Source: Beverwykella pulmonaria
Taxonomy: Eukaryota; Ascomycota; Dothideomycetes; Pleosporales; Melanommataceae
Assembly (NCBI GenBank): GCA_001599595.1
Contig: BCHH01000004.1
Span: 857,914-921,913 of the forward strand
Length of the DNA stretch: 64,000 nt
Direction of reading: 5' to 3'
A program made the position numbers and the translations under genes. Each line of letters begins with the position of its first letter. Positions within the stretch are counted from its first letter, which is position 1. Positions 42,124 through 53,762 of the stretch are shown in pieces. Below the pieces are notes generated by a model. It was given only the letters and a program-made list of their open reading frames with translations, searched no databases and had not been told where the DNA came from.

Positions 42124-43084
42124 GAGGTGTGTAGGATAATTGTGCGTCTGTATTTGCATTTAGCGTGCGTTAGACTGTATATATACCTGGGAGATGGGCT
42201 CGAGCCAATGTCTCGGAAGATAAGCAACGTGGACAAAGCCAGGAGCTTTGTGCGCCCACTCTGCAGTATCTTGTGTATGTGTGACGTTGCCGAGTCATCC
42301 AAAACCACAAGTCTTCACTCCCGAGCCTCTGTTTCATAGGACGGCTAGGCAGGATTCGAGACTCATTAGAATTCCCGAGACAAAAGTTGACGCAAGCACA
42401 TGCAATAAAGGGAATGAGATCAATTTAGAGAGAGACGAGGTCGAGTAACACTACAACAAAGTCAAGTGCAGAATAGGCAGATGAATAATCTGGCCCCGCC
42501 GATAGTGTTCTTTGGAGGAAGGTCGCCTGTCTTCATGAAATTCTGCAAATACCTGTCCATGACGTACGATTCGGAGGCATCGAGGCCAGGCTGTTGCACG
42601 CGCAACATGCTAGAAAAACGAGCAAAACGAGAGCACAACGGGAAAGCATATTACACCTACGGCGTCCTGTGTGAAAACCACGGAGCCCGGAAAAAATTTG
42701 GACATTCTGTCAGCGCTGGGTGTGACCGGGTCGATGTGATTGCGGGCAAAAATAATTGGATGGCTAGTGTTATGTAGAAGCTTGGATATAATCAACAGAA
42801 GCATAGCAGATTTGGTTGCACATTTCGTTTGGACTCTTACGGCTTAACGTAACATAGAATGCCAGACTTTCTGGAGGCCCAATTTGCAAAGACCGACACA
42901 GCAGTGTGGCCCGGCCTTCCCAAACTTCACCCACATATCTACTTATCACTTCCGCCTTTTTATATGACGTTTTTACACTTCAATCGTGGAAAGATTGCGC
43001 CTTTCATTCAAGTCATTGCACAAGATGAAAGCCGTCAAGTAATTTTCTATATATATATTTTAAGCGTATGTAGGTCCTAGCACA
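42124..43084. other. Intergenic, nothing supported
   Basis: Short frames only. No recognisable gene, RNA or repeat. Confidence 0.45.
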
Positions 43085-43700
43085 GTTCAGAAGCTGATTC
43101 CCTACAAGTTCAAATTTGCCTTCGCTGGATCCATATCCGGAGACTCGAGTAACTGCTGGACATACTGCAACACATCCCTCATGTAGCAAGCGTATTGAAA
43201 TAATCTCTTTCTTGTTCTACATTCCGATAACACCAACTGCCGAACGTTCCATTTTCTTGGAATTGCTCTGATATCGACAATGCGCTGTTTGGGTCGTATC
43301 TGTAATAATGTGTGTTGAATTCGTTCCCCTCCGTGGTGCGTCTAGAGAAACAATCGAGATTTGGGCTGTTCTCTTCGATTCCCCAGGGATCGAAACGAAT
43401 GAGGCTGTACTTGTGGCCAATGTGACGTTCAATTGAAGGAGAGATTTGCTTCACATATTTGATCCAAGAGACTCCTGGGCATCCGGATTGTATATGATAT
43501 CTCACATCGCCGGATGCTGCGTTGTTTTTTTCTTCTTCTTCTTTTTAAGAATGTAATGTTGGCATTGCCAGAAGGACAATCAGCGTTGAGGGGCACAACG
43601 AACTTAGCACAGTCGAAGGGCTTGAATCTGAAATGTCAGAGAGTCCAAGTAAGATGTGTGGAAGGCTTGACCTTGAAATAGCCGTTGGTCTGCTTAAAAA
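43085..43700 (-). pseudogene. TAP-like (tripeptidyl) alpha/beta-hydrolase relic
   Basis: The minus strand shows the N-terminal half of a secreted S33-type hydrolase in broken frames. After an intron-like TTTCAG end comes FKPFDCAKFVVPLNADCP, then DVRYHIQSGCPGVSWIKYV (normally GGPGxSG), ISPSIERHIGHKYSLIRFDP followed by WGIEENSPNLDCF, and, after a frame change, YMRDVLQYVQQLLESPDMDP and ANLNL-stop-GIS, where the family has LWGxSYG. The frame change, the stop and the missing nucleophile elbow and second half show it is dead. A short poly(AAG) run (43,526-43,548 on the plus strand as CTT repeats) lies inside it. Confidence 0.65.
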
Positions 43701-44476
43701 GACGGTGTAGGGACATCTTTGAACTCATCCCCGCGATCATTTCCGGAGCTTAGGAAGTGGATTTGCAACAGTAAATCTGAGGACATCAAAAAATGCGAGC
43801 GAAATATGCACCATGGTGGTAGAAGGAATAGATATGAGTGTGGAGGCGAAGAATGCTGAGACTGGTGAGTGGGTGAGCCTTGAGCGGTGAGTGGACGAGT
43901 GAGCAACTTAACAGTTCTTGGGTGGTTGCATCGTTCTTCACACACTTCGCTGCTTCCTATGACAGGAAGCTCTTGCAATTTTAAAGAGTTGGCATGGAGT
44001 TCCTGGCTGCAGCTTGGATATCAATTACCGATACCCCCTTGGAACGACTTCCCAAAAGCGAAGAAGCAAGCCGGCGACGCAAAACTGCTGTTTCCAAGTT
44101 GAAGAGAAGCCTCCACCTACGCCCCGCCGATGAGCGCCTAGGCTTTAGAAACGACACGTACACAGAAAGAAGTGAGGAAGAGAATGAGAAAGTACGAAGG
44201 AAAGGAAAGCAAGATCATCGCAAATTGGAATGGAGAAAGGAATCCTGGAGTGACAGTTATCCGGCCCATTCACTCACATTTGGCCAAAAAACCATCCTGA
44301 TTTGCATGCTTTGCAGTCATCAGTCTGCCAGGCGATAAGTCTCAATACGAAGCATTTGGCATCACATAAGTTTGGCTTATGTTTCAGGCGCACCGACGTA
44401 CTACCTTTCGCTCGAAAAAGAAAAGAGTGGATGGATTCGCACGCCTTGTATATATCTACACAACGTATCTCTACAT
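43701..44476. other. Intergenic, nothing supported
   Basis: Contains the 3' flank of the LPMO gene and short frames without recognisable domains. Confidence 0.45.
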
Positions 44477-45272
44477 TCAACCAGTCCACACAGCTGGGCC
44501 TGGCGGCTGATATGCCGAAGGCTGGATGCTCCCCAGGTTTACCAGAATTCCAGGGTCGGTGGACTTATACGCACCTGGGAACGCTGCAAGAGGCCCCGGG
44601 GTTCCACTGCCACCTCCCGTGATGGTGATTTGAGAGCACGATAGGTAGAATTGCGCTTTGTTTGCCTGCATGGCCATGTGCAGAGCGATGTGCTCGACGC
44701 GGAGTAAATAGTCGCCACTTGGAGTGCTTGCTGGGACGGTCACGTTTACGGTTTTGTATTCATCTGTAGAAGGTAGTTAGCTCGAATTTGCAAGGTGGAT
44801 GGTGAAGTGGAACTTACTCTGTCCTGGCCAGGTCATCTGTTTATTACTGTCGACCGTCGGCATCGTCGTCGCAATCTTGAACCACACCGTTCCACTCCCA
44901 TCCCAACTAGTCACACTCGCTCCCGCTGGCACTTTGGCTAGATAATACTGCGTTGGACCAGGGTGGTTTACCTGTTGCGTTGAAATATAATGAATGGTTG
45001 CCCCAGCAGGGACTGTTGATATGCCACCAGCATTCGCGGATTGGTAGCAGCGGATGTCGGCGACAGTCGGATTCTCGATGCCTTGCTTACTGTCGGCATT
45101 CTTAGTCTTGCGGGTTACAGTCCAGTCTTTTGCTTCGGCGACGCCGTTGACGACGAGTCTGGGGAAGGTGTCTGATGATGTTAGCAGGTGTTAGTTGCAC
45201 AGGATAATATAGCTGCGGACAATGAGCTTGGACCGTCGCCGCGGCGAGTATGAGGCTTGTAATGAACTGCAT
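44477..45272 (-). CDS. AA9 lytic polysaccharide monooxygenase
   Basis: Secreted copper enzyme that cleaves cellulose or related glucans oxidatively. 230 aa from exons 45272-45221, 45171-44818 and 44763-44477. The signal peptide [16 protein letters not shown] ends exactly before His17, which becomes the N-terminal copper-brace His after cleavage; the codon after it is split by intron 1 and gives [11 protein letters not shown], a standard AA9 start. Further features are [13 protein letters not shown] (disulfide Cys), [14 protein letters not shown] with the second active-site area, and [20 protein letters not shown] with [12 protein letters not shown] (axial Tyr and partner Cys). There is no cellulose-binding module; the protein ends [10 protein letters not shown], the usual short C-terminus. 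Confidence 0.93.
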
Positions 45273-47965
45273 CTTGGGTGGAGTGTTGTATAGACGTGGC
45301 GAGATTTGAAGATGTGGGAACCACGGTTGGGAGGTGATTTTTAATGTTCAGATGGCTGTCAAATTTCAAATCTCGACATATCGAACGATTCTTAGAAGGC
45401 TCGAGATATAGTGATACCAATCTGCTGTTGCATTCGAAGAGACTATGAATTTCCATTTCCACATAACTCCTACGCAAACGCCCATTTCCGGCCTATAGAT
45501 CTCCATGTGGTTAATCTTTGAAGATCGGATTTTACGAGATCGTTGGTGGAGAATTTAGGCTGTGCAAGGGTGAACTGCCGAAATCTGGGGTAAAGTGAAG
45601 AGCTGCTAGTCACGCGGAACAAATAGAGTCGAAGAATATATGAACTGTTCCCTCATTCATGCGATGGCGGCAGGTGATGAAACTCATGTACTTGTGTACT
45701 TATCGCACCGTCCTGGGTTTTGAGGACACAAGTATGCTGCGAGATATTATCGACGTTGTACCATCGAGTGCATTGATGATTGAGTGGATCTGTTCGTCGG
45801 AGTTTCATTGTTCAAAGTAACTCTTCTTGTCGGAGAGTTGCTGTAATAGTATGTTTCCCCTTTAAGGAGAGCACTTCTTAGAAGTCACCCTAAACCCCCA
45901 AGTCTTCGTCGCTAACGCTCCTCAGAAAGAAAGTGTTGGAGGTCCAGTCACCTGACTTGCGGGTCGTGAAGATGACTTGGAGAAGGCATTATCTAGGCAC
46001 CCTCTGGTTGCCTTTGAAACGGAGGGGGTGAGCAAGGTAACGTGACTCAACCACGTCCTGCTCGGATCATCTGCCAGTTTCGGACGTAGAATATAAGATT
46101 TGTAAGAGAAATTGCCCGAAATCGTACAGACCTGACTCTGGATTGGGCTGAAATTGTGGGTGAATGTGGGGCAGGTGGGAATTCCATTCTATGCGCAAAA
46201 TGCGCCACCAACTGTACGCGCTAGAGGATGATTTCACCCTTTGAGTTTCTTTCAGAGCGTATTGAAAATACTCCTAAGGGAGTGGGCACGTCGTGCCGGC
46301 CTGTCAAGCTCGTTTCTTCTCATTGGATGCTTAACTATATCACAAAAGTCTCACTGTGTGGATTCTTGGCAAACCACCAAAACTGTAATCGCGAAACTTT
46401 ACGCTCACTTTCAACCCACTACAACTTAATACCACGACGTTTGTTAAAAACTGGTGGAAATTGCAGTATAAGTCAAGAGCTTTCAATTGCAGTGCGGAGT
46501 TCTATTATTATTTTATTATGGGAGGCTAGTGTGTGGTAGAAGGTGATGGCAGGCAAGTTTTGCGCCATCAGCGCCACAGTAACACTTCCCTACTCACCCG
46601 GCCTCACCTCTCTGTATATTGCGCAGGGCAAAATTGCTCTTATTTACAACACAGGACAAGTTGATTTAACTTTTTGGGTGTTGGAGTTGATTTGCGATTT
46701 TCGGCCGAGGAAATCCATGCGGAGAGACTCATGTCCAAGCACATCAAGTGCTTCCCGAGGCCGCGGCTATTCTGACCTCAGCCCTACACTCCCCACACGG
46801 AAGCACCACACCCTTCATGCAGTTTCTTTCACCTCTGCTTCCTTGGCAGCTTGTTTGCATCAGTTGCGACAATGTATTTCTTACGGGATGCAGCAGCCAA
46901 CATTGCCACCGGTGCTGTGCCGCAGCCAGAGACCGGAGGAGCGGACCTTCAACAAAACCAACTCCCACCATCACGATCCGGTAGCCACAGACAGCATTTT
47001 ATGCGAGAAAGAGTTGAATGAAATATTGAATACTTGGATATCGCAATCTGGCGAGAGGCGAATTTCTGTGGCCGAGAGGATTGAAGCCAGGCCACATTAT
47101 GTGTACAGTACACGCCCTGGCTTTAGCGCGCCAGATAATGCATGAAGGACCGCTGTGGAACGACGAGAGTGGACGAAGGCGCCTGTCGTGGAACTGCGCG
47201 GACTCCCACGAGCGCTTTATCCATGTTTTGGGCTTTATATTGATTGCTTGCGTTGTCTATGAGGAATATTGGGTAGACGTCAGATTACGCCCGCCCTCTG
47301 ACCGATACGCCCCACAAGCGTTCGGATGCGTTCGAACTAGTATCACGACTAAGGAGAAACTGGACGACTGCTCTTTACGAGCCTCGAGGTTGCGGACGTA
47401 AAGAGTCGATTTTATCTGCCGAACGCGTGGCAAAGCCTGCAAGTGTCCTTCCGCTTCGCCAAGCAGCGGGCGCTCCAGAAAGTCACCAGAATCTGCAGGT
47501 CGTCCGCGCCACACCCATGCTTGCCAAGCTTCAACCCCGCATCCATCCAGTCATGAACTGCACCGTGTGGCCGGTCGTTTGATTGAGCATGGGGCGTCTG
47601 CATGTCAATATCTTTACCGAGTCCATACACTGTATCGCGCGAGCGGGAGCTTTCTGCTTGGAGATGAGAGTATCTGAGCGCAGAGTGGAGCGGTCAACTT
47701 AAAAGCAGAGATACCCAGTTCGAGAGTTGCTGGGGGCCCCGTGCAACTGCCGATTTTCATATCCATACACCAGCTTCAGTTCCGATCCCATAGCGGGAGT
47801 AGGCCGTTTTCAGGAGCCAATTCGTAACGAGCCGCCGTAACGTGTATTTGGAGATCAACCCCGATTTCCTACTCCAGAGCCATAAATACGAGCGCGGGGC
47901 AGCAAACTGGCAGAATTTTCCTAACAGACACACATCGCGTGTAAGATTGTTCGAAAACGCCAGCC
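45273..47965. other. Long intergenic region, no confident gene
   Basis: 2.7 kb with frames of up to 200 codons (for example 46,543-47,145 plus) but no recognisable motif, no splice pattern and no conserved composition. It includes the promoters of the LPMO gene and of the transporter. Not repeat-like by eye. Confidence 0.4.
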
Positions 47966-49779
47966 ATGGCAACCAACCGGTTCTCACCAGAGAAGGACGA
48001 GAAAACTCTATGTGCGTAGATAGCCTTCATTCAAACAACATCCTACTGACCTCATAGATGCGGAAAACCTGGGCGAAACCACAGTGCTGGATAGCGACGG
48101 ATCCACCGAGGAGTTTACTTATACCGTGGAAGAGGAGCGAGCCGTTCGCCGAAAGCTGGACAAGTACCTTGTACCACTGACGACGTTCCTATACCTGCTA
48201 TGCTTTCTTGACCGGTAGGCCACCCCAGGTTTTGACTGGCGCGGCTCAGGCTAAACCCCTCTTAGTGCCAACGTAGGAAATGCACGAATCCAAGGCATGG
48301 GCACCGATCTGAAACTCGTCGGAGTCCGCTTCAACTGGGTCACGTCCATCTTCTATATCGTCTACATCTTCGTCGAAATACCGAGCAACATCCTGCTAAA
48401 GATCATCGGCCCACGCTTCTACCTCCCACTTCTCGTAGTCGGATTCGGACTGGTTTCCATGTGTAGCGCCTTTGTCAAGACCTTCCCTCAGCTCCTGGTC
48501 GCACGAGCCTTCCTTGGAGTCTTCGAAGGAGGTGTCATGCCGTAAGTTCGAGATTTCCCATCTATGATGCCAGGGGTATTGACCCTAATTATAGTGGTCT
48601 CGCATTCTTCATCACCTGCTTTTACAAACGTGAAGAACTACTACTCCGTGTTGGTATTTACGTCTCAGCTGCCTCAATGGCTGGCGCTTTTGGAGGTCTT
48701 CTCGCCACCGTGTAAGCTCCATTCCCCCCCAACACATGTCCACGCAATGTCTAACAGATGTTCAGCCTTGCCCGGATCCCTGCATGGGGAACTGATAGCA
48801 TGCGTATTCATACTTGGAGGAATATTTTCTTTTTTGAAGGGCTTATAACGGTTATCGTTGGACTTCTTGCTCCGATACTTATGCCCACCACACCCGACAA
48901 GACATGGTTTTTGAACGCACGAGAACGACGCATCGCCCATGAGCGACTAGTGACGAAGAGTGGACTTGAGAACGAGAAGGTCCAGGCACATCATGTTACA
49001 AGATCGCTGACGAACATCAACAACTACATCTGCGCTTTTGGGTTCTTCTTCATTAACATTACTGTTCAAGGAATTTCTCTCTTCATGGTACGATATCAAC
49101 TCCTTTTATCACTTGAAACTTGCTAACGCAGCTTTAAGCCAACCATTCTTAAGGACCTTGGCTGGACCGCCACTAAAGCCCAACTTTACACTGTACCGCC
49201 TTACGTGTGTGCATGTGTTGTGGCCATCGCCATCGCATTCATTTCCGATAAGACGCGCCGACGTGGTATCTACTTGGCAGCGTTCACAATGCTCGCCATC
49301 ACTGGATTCGCTATCTTGCGATGGGCCACGGACCCCAACATTCGCTACATGGGTGTCTTCTTCATCACTTTGGGTGCATTCCCAGGTGGTCCTGGCTTCC
49401 TATCTTGGGGCATGAACAACGCCGCTGGACCCGCTGTGCGCGCTGTATCTAGCGCCTACATAGTCACTCTTGGCACCGCTGGAGGTGTTTTGGCGACTTG
49501 GTATGTTTCCCCTGCGTCGTCTCATCGTCCGCCGAAGATGACTAACAATGCATCAGGACATATGTCTCAAAGGACGCCCCGAAGTACCACACTGGGCACA
49601 CTATCAACCTTGCTGGTCAAATTGTCGTTTGTGCCTTGGCTCTTTGTGGTATCGCTTACTGCAAGTGGGAGAATAGGCAACGGGAGATGGGCAAGAGGGA
49701 TCATCGCCTCAACGGACTGAACGCTGCACAGATCAAGGATCTGGGCTACAGACATCCTGAATTCCGTTATATTACCTAA
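47966..49779 (+). CDS. MFS transporter, anion:cation symporter (DAL5/TNA1-like) family
   Basis: Plasma membrane permease of 500 aa with about 12 TM segments. Seven exons: 47966-48011, 48058-48214, 48266-48541, 48595-48711, 48766-49087, 49139-49500 and 49557-49779; all phases match. Family features include RRKLDKYLVPLTTFLYLLCF before TM1, DRANVGNARIQGM after it (the typical DRxNIGNAR loop), FYIVYIFVEIPSNILLKIIG with GPRFYLP, ARAFLGVFEGGVMPGLAFF, and GTLGTAGG-like ending. Known relatives carry allantoate, nicotinate, pantothenate, tartrate and other organic anions. Which one applies cannot be told; the distance (18 kb) from the carbamoyl hydrolase gives no support for a shared pathway. Confidence 0.92.
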
Positions 49780-51156
49780 GTGGAGTAACAATAGAGGAAT
49801 GCCCTACAATGATCTACTCCATGTAAGTCATTTGAGACCAAGTTGGTAGAAGTAAATACAATAAGTCTTCGTTTTTGCCCTCGACTCACCGAGCGGCCTC
49901 GATATACCATCTATTGTTTACATCTCGCTATCCAAAAGTCTTTCTGGCGCAGAAGAGTTGCACTACATTGCAGTCGTAGGGACTACTCGCTCCAGCCACA
50001 TGGTTGAGGGAAGCCAATTATGTTAGATCAATGCCAGATGGTTCCTGTAGATTGCCGAATAGGCTAAAGCAGCTAGCTGGGAAGGTTCCTGGCCATACTT
50101 CATATCTGCCACTAGAGAGAGGGTACACTAGCTCACTTCCGTACGCTTTTCAATGCAATGCAATCGTCTGAACCTCAAAGAGCAGCATCGCTACGTTCTC
50201 CTACATTTAGCCCAACGAATTCGGACTCAAGGCAAAAGCCCCGATTCAAGCTTACGATGACGTTAAACTACTCCAAGCCGAGAAACTGGATCAATGAAAC
50301 ATCCTGTCTGTAGCTCGACTTCCCAACCGGCAGTTCTCTCAACAGGATCCCTGCCTGCTCTCTTTTCTTAATTGCACAAACGATTCCGTCCACGTACCTT
50401 AATTTATGTCTTCTTTGTGCGTCTTGGCTACAAAAGTTCCGTTGGTCGGCTAATCACAATGGGTGAAGGGATTGTCACAATAAGCAATGATCTTCTAAGG
50501 CTTATACCTTAGCGAAGAACATGTCGGCATCAAATATGCTGACATCAAATGCTAGACTTGAGGTATGTGGTATACCAATATCGTTGGATTACATCTCCAT
50601 GAAGTCATTGATGGCGCAGGCTAGGTTCATGGTGGGATAAACGAAAATCACCTTGATGTAGAGCTTTTCGATATGCACGAATGAACGCTCGTTACGAATG
50701 CGTTTGGTTGCTGATATTTTTCACAAACCCTCCGCCACAGACTTTTCCTGTTTGCATGTCGATCATTACATCGGTCCTGTAATGGGCGCCGGACTGGGAT
50801 TTACTCTACTCACTCCCGTAAATAACGTGCAGCCTCATATATCACCTCCACATTAAGTTCACTCTTGTCGCCAATGGTATTCAGAGAAAATGGCATGCTC
50901 TGTATATTCGTATTCTGCCATTTTGAGAGAACGCAGCAGGAGCTTGAAACCGAGGGCATCTTTCCAAGTACCGAGGCCTCTAGAGCCTTCATGCTTGAAG
51001 CATCAATCTACTCGGTTTTTATACCCGGCATTGGTAATGGACACATCTTTCCTTCACATCGGGAGTCTTGGAGTGTGTATAAAGAGCTTAAGTAGTCGCG
51101 GATTCGATACTAGATGAAATACAGTCTTTTACACTGGCTGTTCTTGCGGTGTCACC
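49780..51156. other. Intergenic, nothing supported
   Basis: Short frames without domain content. A minus-strand frame at 50,810-50,992 is the best of them but shows no recognisable family. It holds the upstream region of the Ser/Thr/Pro-rich gene. Confidence 0.4.
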
Positions 51157-52710
51157 ATGCTCCTCGGGGTTTCCTTTCTCGCTCTTGGTATCCTAGGAGT
51201 GTCAGAGGCACAGAACGTGAGCTGGGCTCTACCAACCAGCATTCCTCGTCCGTCCATTGGCATTTCTATTCAGCCCTCAGTATCTATGTCTCTGTCAGCT
51301 ACCCTTCCAACCGGAACCGGACTTCCCCGCTTGAGTCTTTCCAACTTACCCACTCCTTCGGCATCATTTGGGTTATCAGTCAAGCCTCCACTGTCAACCG
51401 GTGTATCACTTCCCACGATCGTTGTCCCCACTTTATCCAAGCCCTCGATTATCCCAGCACCAAGCAATACAGTCACAATCTTCGATCCATCGTGGGCTTT
51501 CCCACAGCCAACTGCTCCACTATCAATTTCAGTTCCTTCTCTAAATTTATCGTCTCCTGGAATACCATCACGGCCAATTGGTCTTCCGACATTGGCAACA
51601 TCCGTCAACGTTTCAATGTCGACTGTTCTTCCTTCTTCGTCGCCGACTCCGGTTCCGTCTTTGTCCATACCTATTCCTCCGTTAAACATCTCGAGTGTTG
51701 TGGTTCCACCTGTTGTATCAACTAGCCTCATGCTTCCCTCGACCAATATCTCACGCTCAGTCATCGTTCCGCTTCCAACGACGCTACCAAGCTTTTTGCC
51801 TTCCACTAGGCTTCCTATTTCGACATCGCTTCTTCTTTCCTCAACGAAGCCGACCAGTGTTGTCTTACCCTCTCTATCAATCCCAGTCAGCAACGTCTCA
51901 ACACTCATTCCTGTTCCTCCGATTAGGACCACTAGCATCGCTTTACCATCCCTTTCAATACCTCTCCCGAGTATCTCCATACCCACGGTAAAGCCTACAA
52001 GCAACATTCTACCGACATTGTCACTTCCCGGGAATGGATCTTTATCAACATCAATCTCGATTTTGCCTTCGGTTGTTCCAACAGTGAAGCCGACAAGTCT
52101 GATCCTCTCTTCTTTTTCGATCCCGTTGTGGAATTCTACCAAGTTGCCGACACCTCCAAGTGTCATCCCTTCGTTCCCATTACCTACTTGGAACTCAACA
52201 AGGATGTCAATTCCTCCTCGACCTTCCTCGAAAACATTGCCTCCATTTCTTTCTTCGAGGCCAACACCACCGATATTGTCATCAAGGCCCACCGCACCGG
52301 CCCCAACATCCAGGCCAACGCCTTCTGGTCCTCCATCTTCAAAGCCGACAACCCCAACCTCTTCTTCGAAACCCACACCAAAACCAACGCCGACATCAAA
52401 GCCTACTCCCAAACCTTCTCCAACTTCCAAACCAACGCCAAAGCCCACCGCTTCCTCCAAATCTCCAATTCCAAGCACACTCACCACGATACCCTCAAAG
52501 ACGATTTCTCGACCTCCTCCCCCAACCCCAACAAAGGATCCCGAGGAGTGCGATCCTGATGAAGACGATGACTGCGATGATGGCGATGACGGTGACTGGC
52601 ATTGGGACTGGTGGAGGCACCGCTGGGAAAGGCTTCATCATCACTGGGGTCGTGGTGTCGAATCTGAAGTGACAGGTAAGCCGGTGGAAGGAAGGCCTGT
52701 AGAGGGATGA
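51157..52710 (+). CDS. Secreted mucin-like Ser/Thr/Pro-rich protein with acidic and Trp/His-rich tail
   Basis: Single-exon 517-aa protein with a signal peptide (MLLGVSFLALGILGVSEA). Residues of about 30-400 are almost all Ser, Thr, Pro, Leu, Ile and Val in loose repeats such as LPSLSIPLPSISIPTVKP, so heavy O-mannosylation is expected. Around residues 400-440 three or more copies of KPTPKPTPTS-type repeats occur, then RPPPPTPTKDPEE. The tail contrasts sharply: an Asp/Glu run (CDPDEDDDCDDGDDGD) and then WHWDWWRHRWERLHHHWGRG, rich in Trp, His and Arg, followed by EVTGKPVEGRPVEG. No GPI signal is seen at the end. The acidic and His clusters could bind metal or mineral surfaces; that is speculation. 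No family is recognised. An antisense frame of 405 codons overlaps and is a by-product of biased codons. Confidence 0.75.
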   Translation: MLLGVSFLALGILGVSEAQNVSWALPTSIPRPSIGISIQPSVSMSLSATLPTGTGLPRLSLSNLPTPSASFGLSVKPPLSTGVSLPTIVVPTLSKPSIIPAPSNTVTIFDPSWAFPQPTAPLSISVPSLNLSSPGIPSRPIGLPTLATSVNVSMSTVLPSSSPTPVPSLSIPIPPLNISSVVVPPVVSTSLMLPSTNISRSVIVPLPTTLPSFLPSTRLPISTSLLLSSTKPTSVVLPSLSIPVSNVSTLIPVPPIRTTSIALPSLSIPLPSISIPTVKPTSNILPTLSLPGNGSLSTSISILPSVVPTVKPTSLILSSFSIPLWNSTKLPTPPSVIPSFPLPTWNSTRMSIPPRPSSKTLPPFLSSRPTPPILSSRPTAPAPTSRPTPSGPPSSKPTTPTSSSKPTPKPTPTSKPTPKPSPTSKPTPKPTASSKSPIPSTLTTIPSKTISRPPPPTPTKDPEECDPDEDDDCDDGDDGDWHWDWWRHRWERLHHHWGRGVESEVTGKPVEGRPVEG

Positions 52711-53085
52711 CCTGCTGACGGACGACCCATTTGAAGGACGTCCAGCTGGGGGAGATTTTTTCGGCGCTCTTGCGAAGTGAGTTCAAGGGAGGAGGGTCTC
52801 AGTGTGCTGCTGAGAGGATAAAAAAACAAGGTAACGAGGTGAAGCCCGAGTTCTCTGCAATCCCAGGACACCGTACCGTCATGTGGATGTGCCACTGACT
52901 AATCAGTCTATCATATATATATCAGCTATACATACTTCACACGGAATACACATCTTGATACTCTTCCTCTCACAACCCGCTTACATTCTCTCTATTGTAT
53001 TTGATTTATTTTTTTAATTTTCTACTTCATCCTTTTAAATATCCATATTACCGGGTTCATACAGACGCTCTATCCAGACCGTCGC
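52711..53085. other. Intergenic, AT-rich
   Basis: No gene is supported. An ATATATATATCAGC-type AT run occurs near 52,915 and poly-T/A near 53,010. Confidence 0.4.
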
Positions 53086-53762
53086 TCACCAAGGCAAAAT
53101 CTCACTCGCATCACTAAACGTCGCCGTCTCTCCTTCCTCCCCAAGCGTACACAACCTTATAAGATTCGGCATCGCCTCTTCCGTCGTAATTTCAGCATAC
53201 TGCGAGTTCATCCTTGTCTTAACACTCCCCGGGCACACAGCATTGACTTTCCGACCTTGCTGTTTGAACCTCGTCGCGTAAATTGTACAAAGCATGTTCA
53301 TCGCAGCTTTCCCGCAGCGGTATGTAACGTATGGGACATGCTTCCAGGTGCCATCTGAATCCATATAATTTTTCATCGAGCCCAGGATCGAACTAATGAA
53401 CACGATTCGGGCAAGCGTGGACTTGGAGAGTAGAGGAACGAAGGCTTCTGTGGCTGCCGCGGAGCCGAAGAGGTTGGTTTCGAATGTTTCTTGAAATAGT
53501 GACCGTGCTTTGGTGGCATTGACATCTAGAGTGAGACCGTCGATTAATACTCCGGCGTTATTCACCGGGAATCCAGTCTGCCGTGCTTCTGCTCCACTTC
53601 CTGCACTGCCGCGAAGATAGAAGTGTCGGACGAGAAGTCTAGCATGACCAGTTCAATCGAGAGGCCTTCATCTCGAAGTGTAGCCACGGCCGATGCGCCC
53701 AATGAAGCATTTCGACACCCGAGAAGAACGTGGAAGGCTCGGTCATTGCGGTGTACTTTGTT
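53086..53762 (-). pseudogene. Short-chain dehydrogenase/reductase broken by a transposon and a frame change
   Basis: NAD(P)-dependent SDR of the carbonyl-reductase-like class. Coding sequence enters from the transposon edge at 53,762 and reads RAFHVLLGCRNASLGASAVA, TLRDEGLSIELVMLDFSSD, EVEQKHGRLD, then a one-base loss moves the frame to VNNAGVLIDGLTLDVNATKA. After that come TFETNLFGSAAATEAF, IVFISSILGSMKNYM (catalytic Ser), YVTYRCGKAAMN (catalytic Tyr-x3-Lys) and VNAVCPGSVKTRM, ending at 53,086. The expected N-terminal TGxxxGxG nucleotide loop is missing; the 821-bp element sits exactly where it should continue, and I do not see it beyond the element. Hence it is dead unless other exons exist. 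Confidence 0.75.

Noticed and set aside
46543..47145. 200-codon plus-strand frame
   Set aside because: No domain, no signal and low-quality composition; adjacent frames overlap it equally well.
52128..52672. Plus-strand alternative frames inside the mucin-like gene
   Set aside because: Overlap the Ser/Thr/Pro gene in other frames and show only compositional echoes.
53565..53567. SDR gene starting at MNNAGV
   Set aside because: The codon is GTG and belongs to the conserved VNNAG motif in the middle of the protein; coding sequence continues upstream in another frame.
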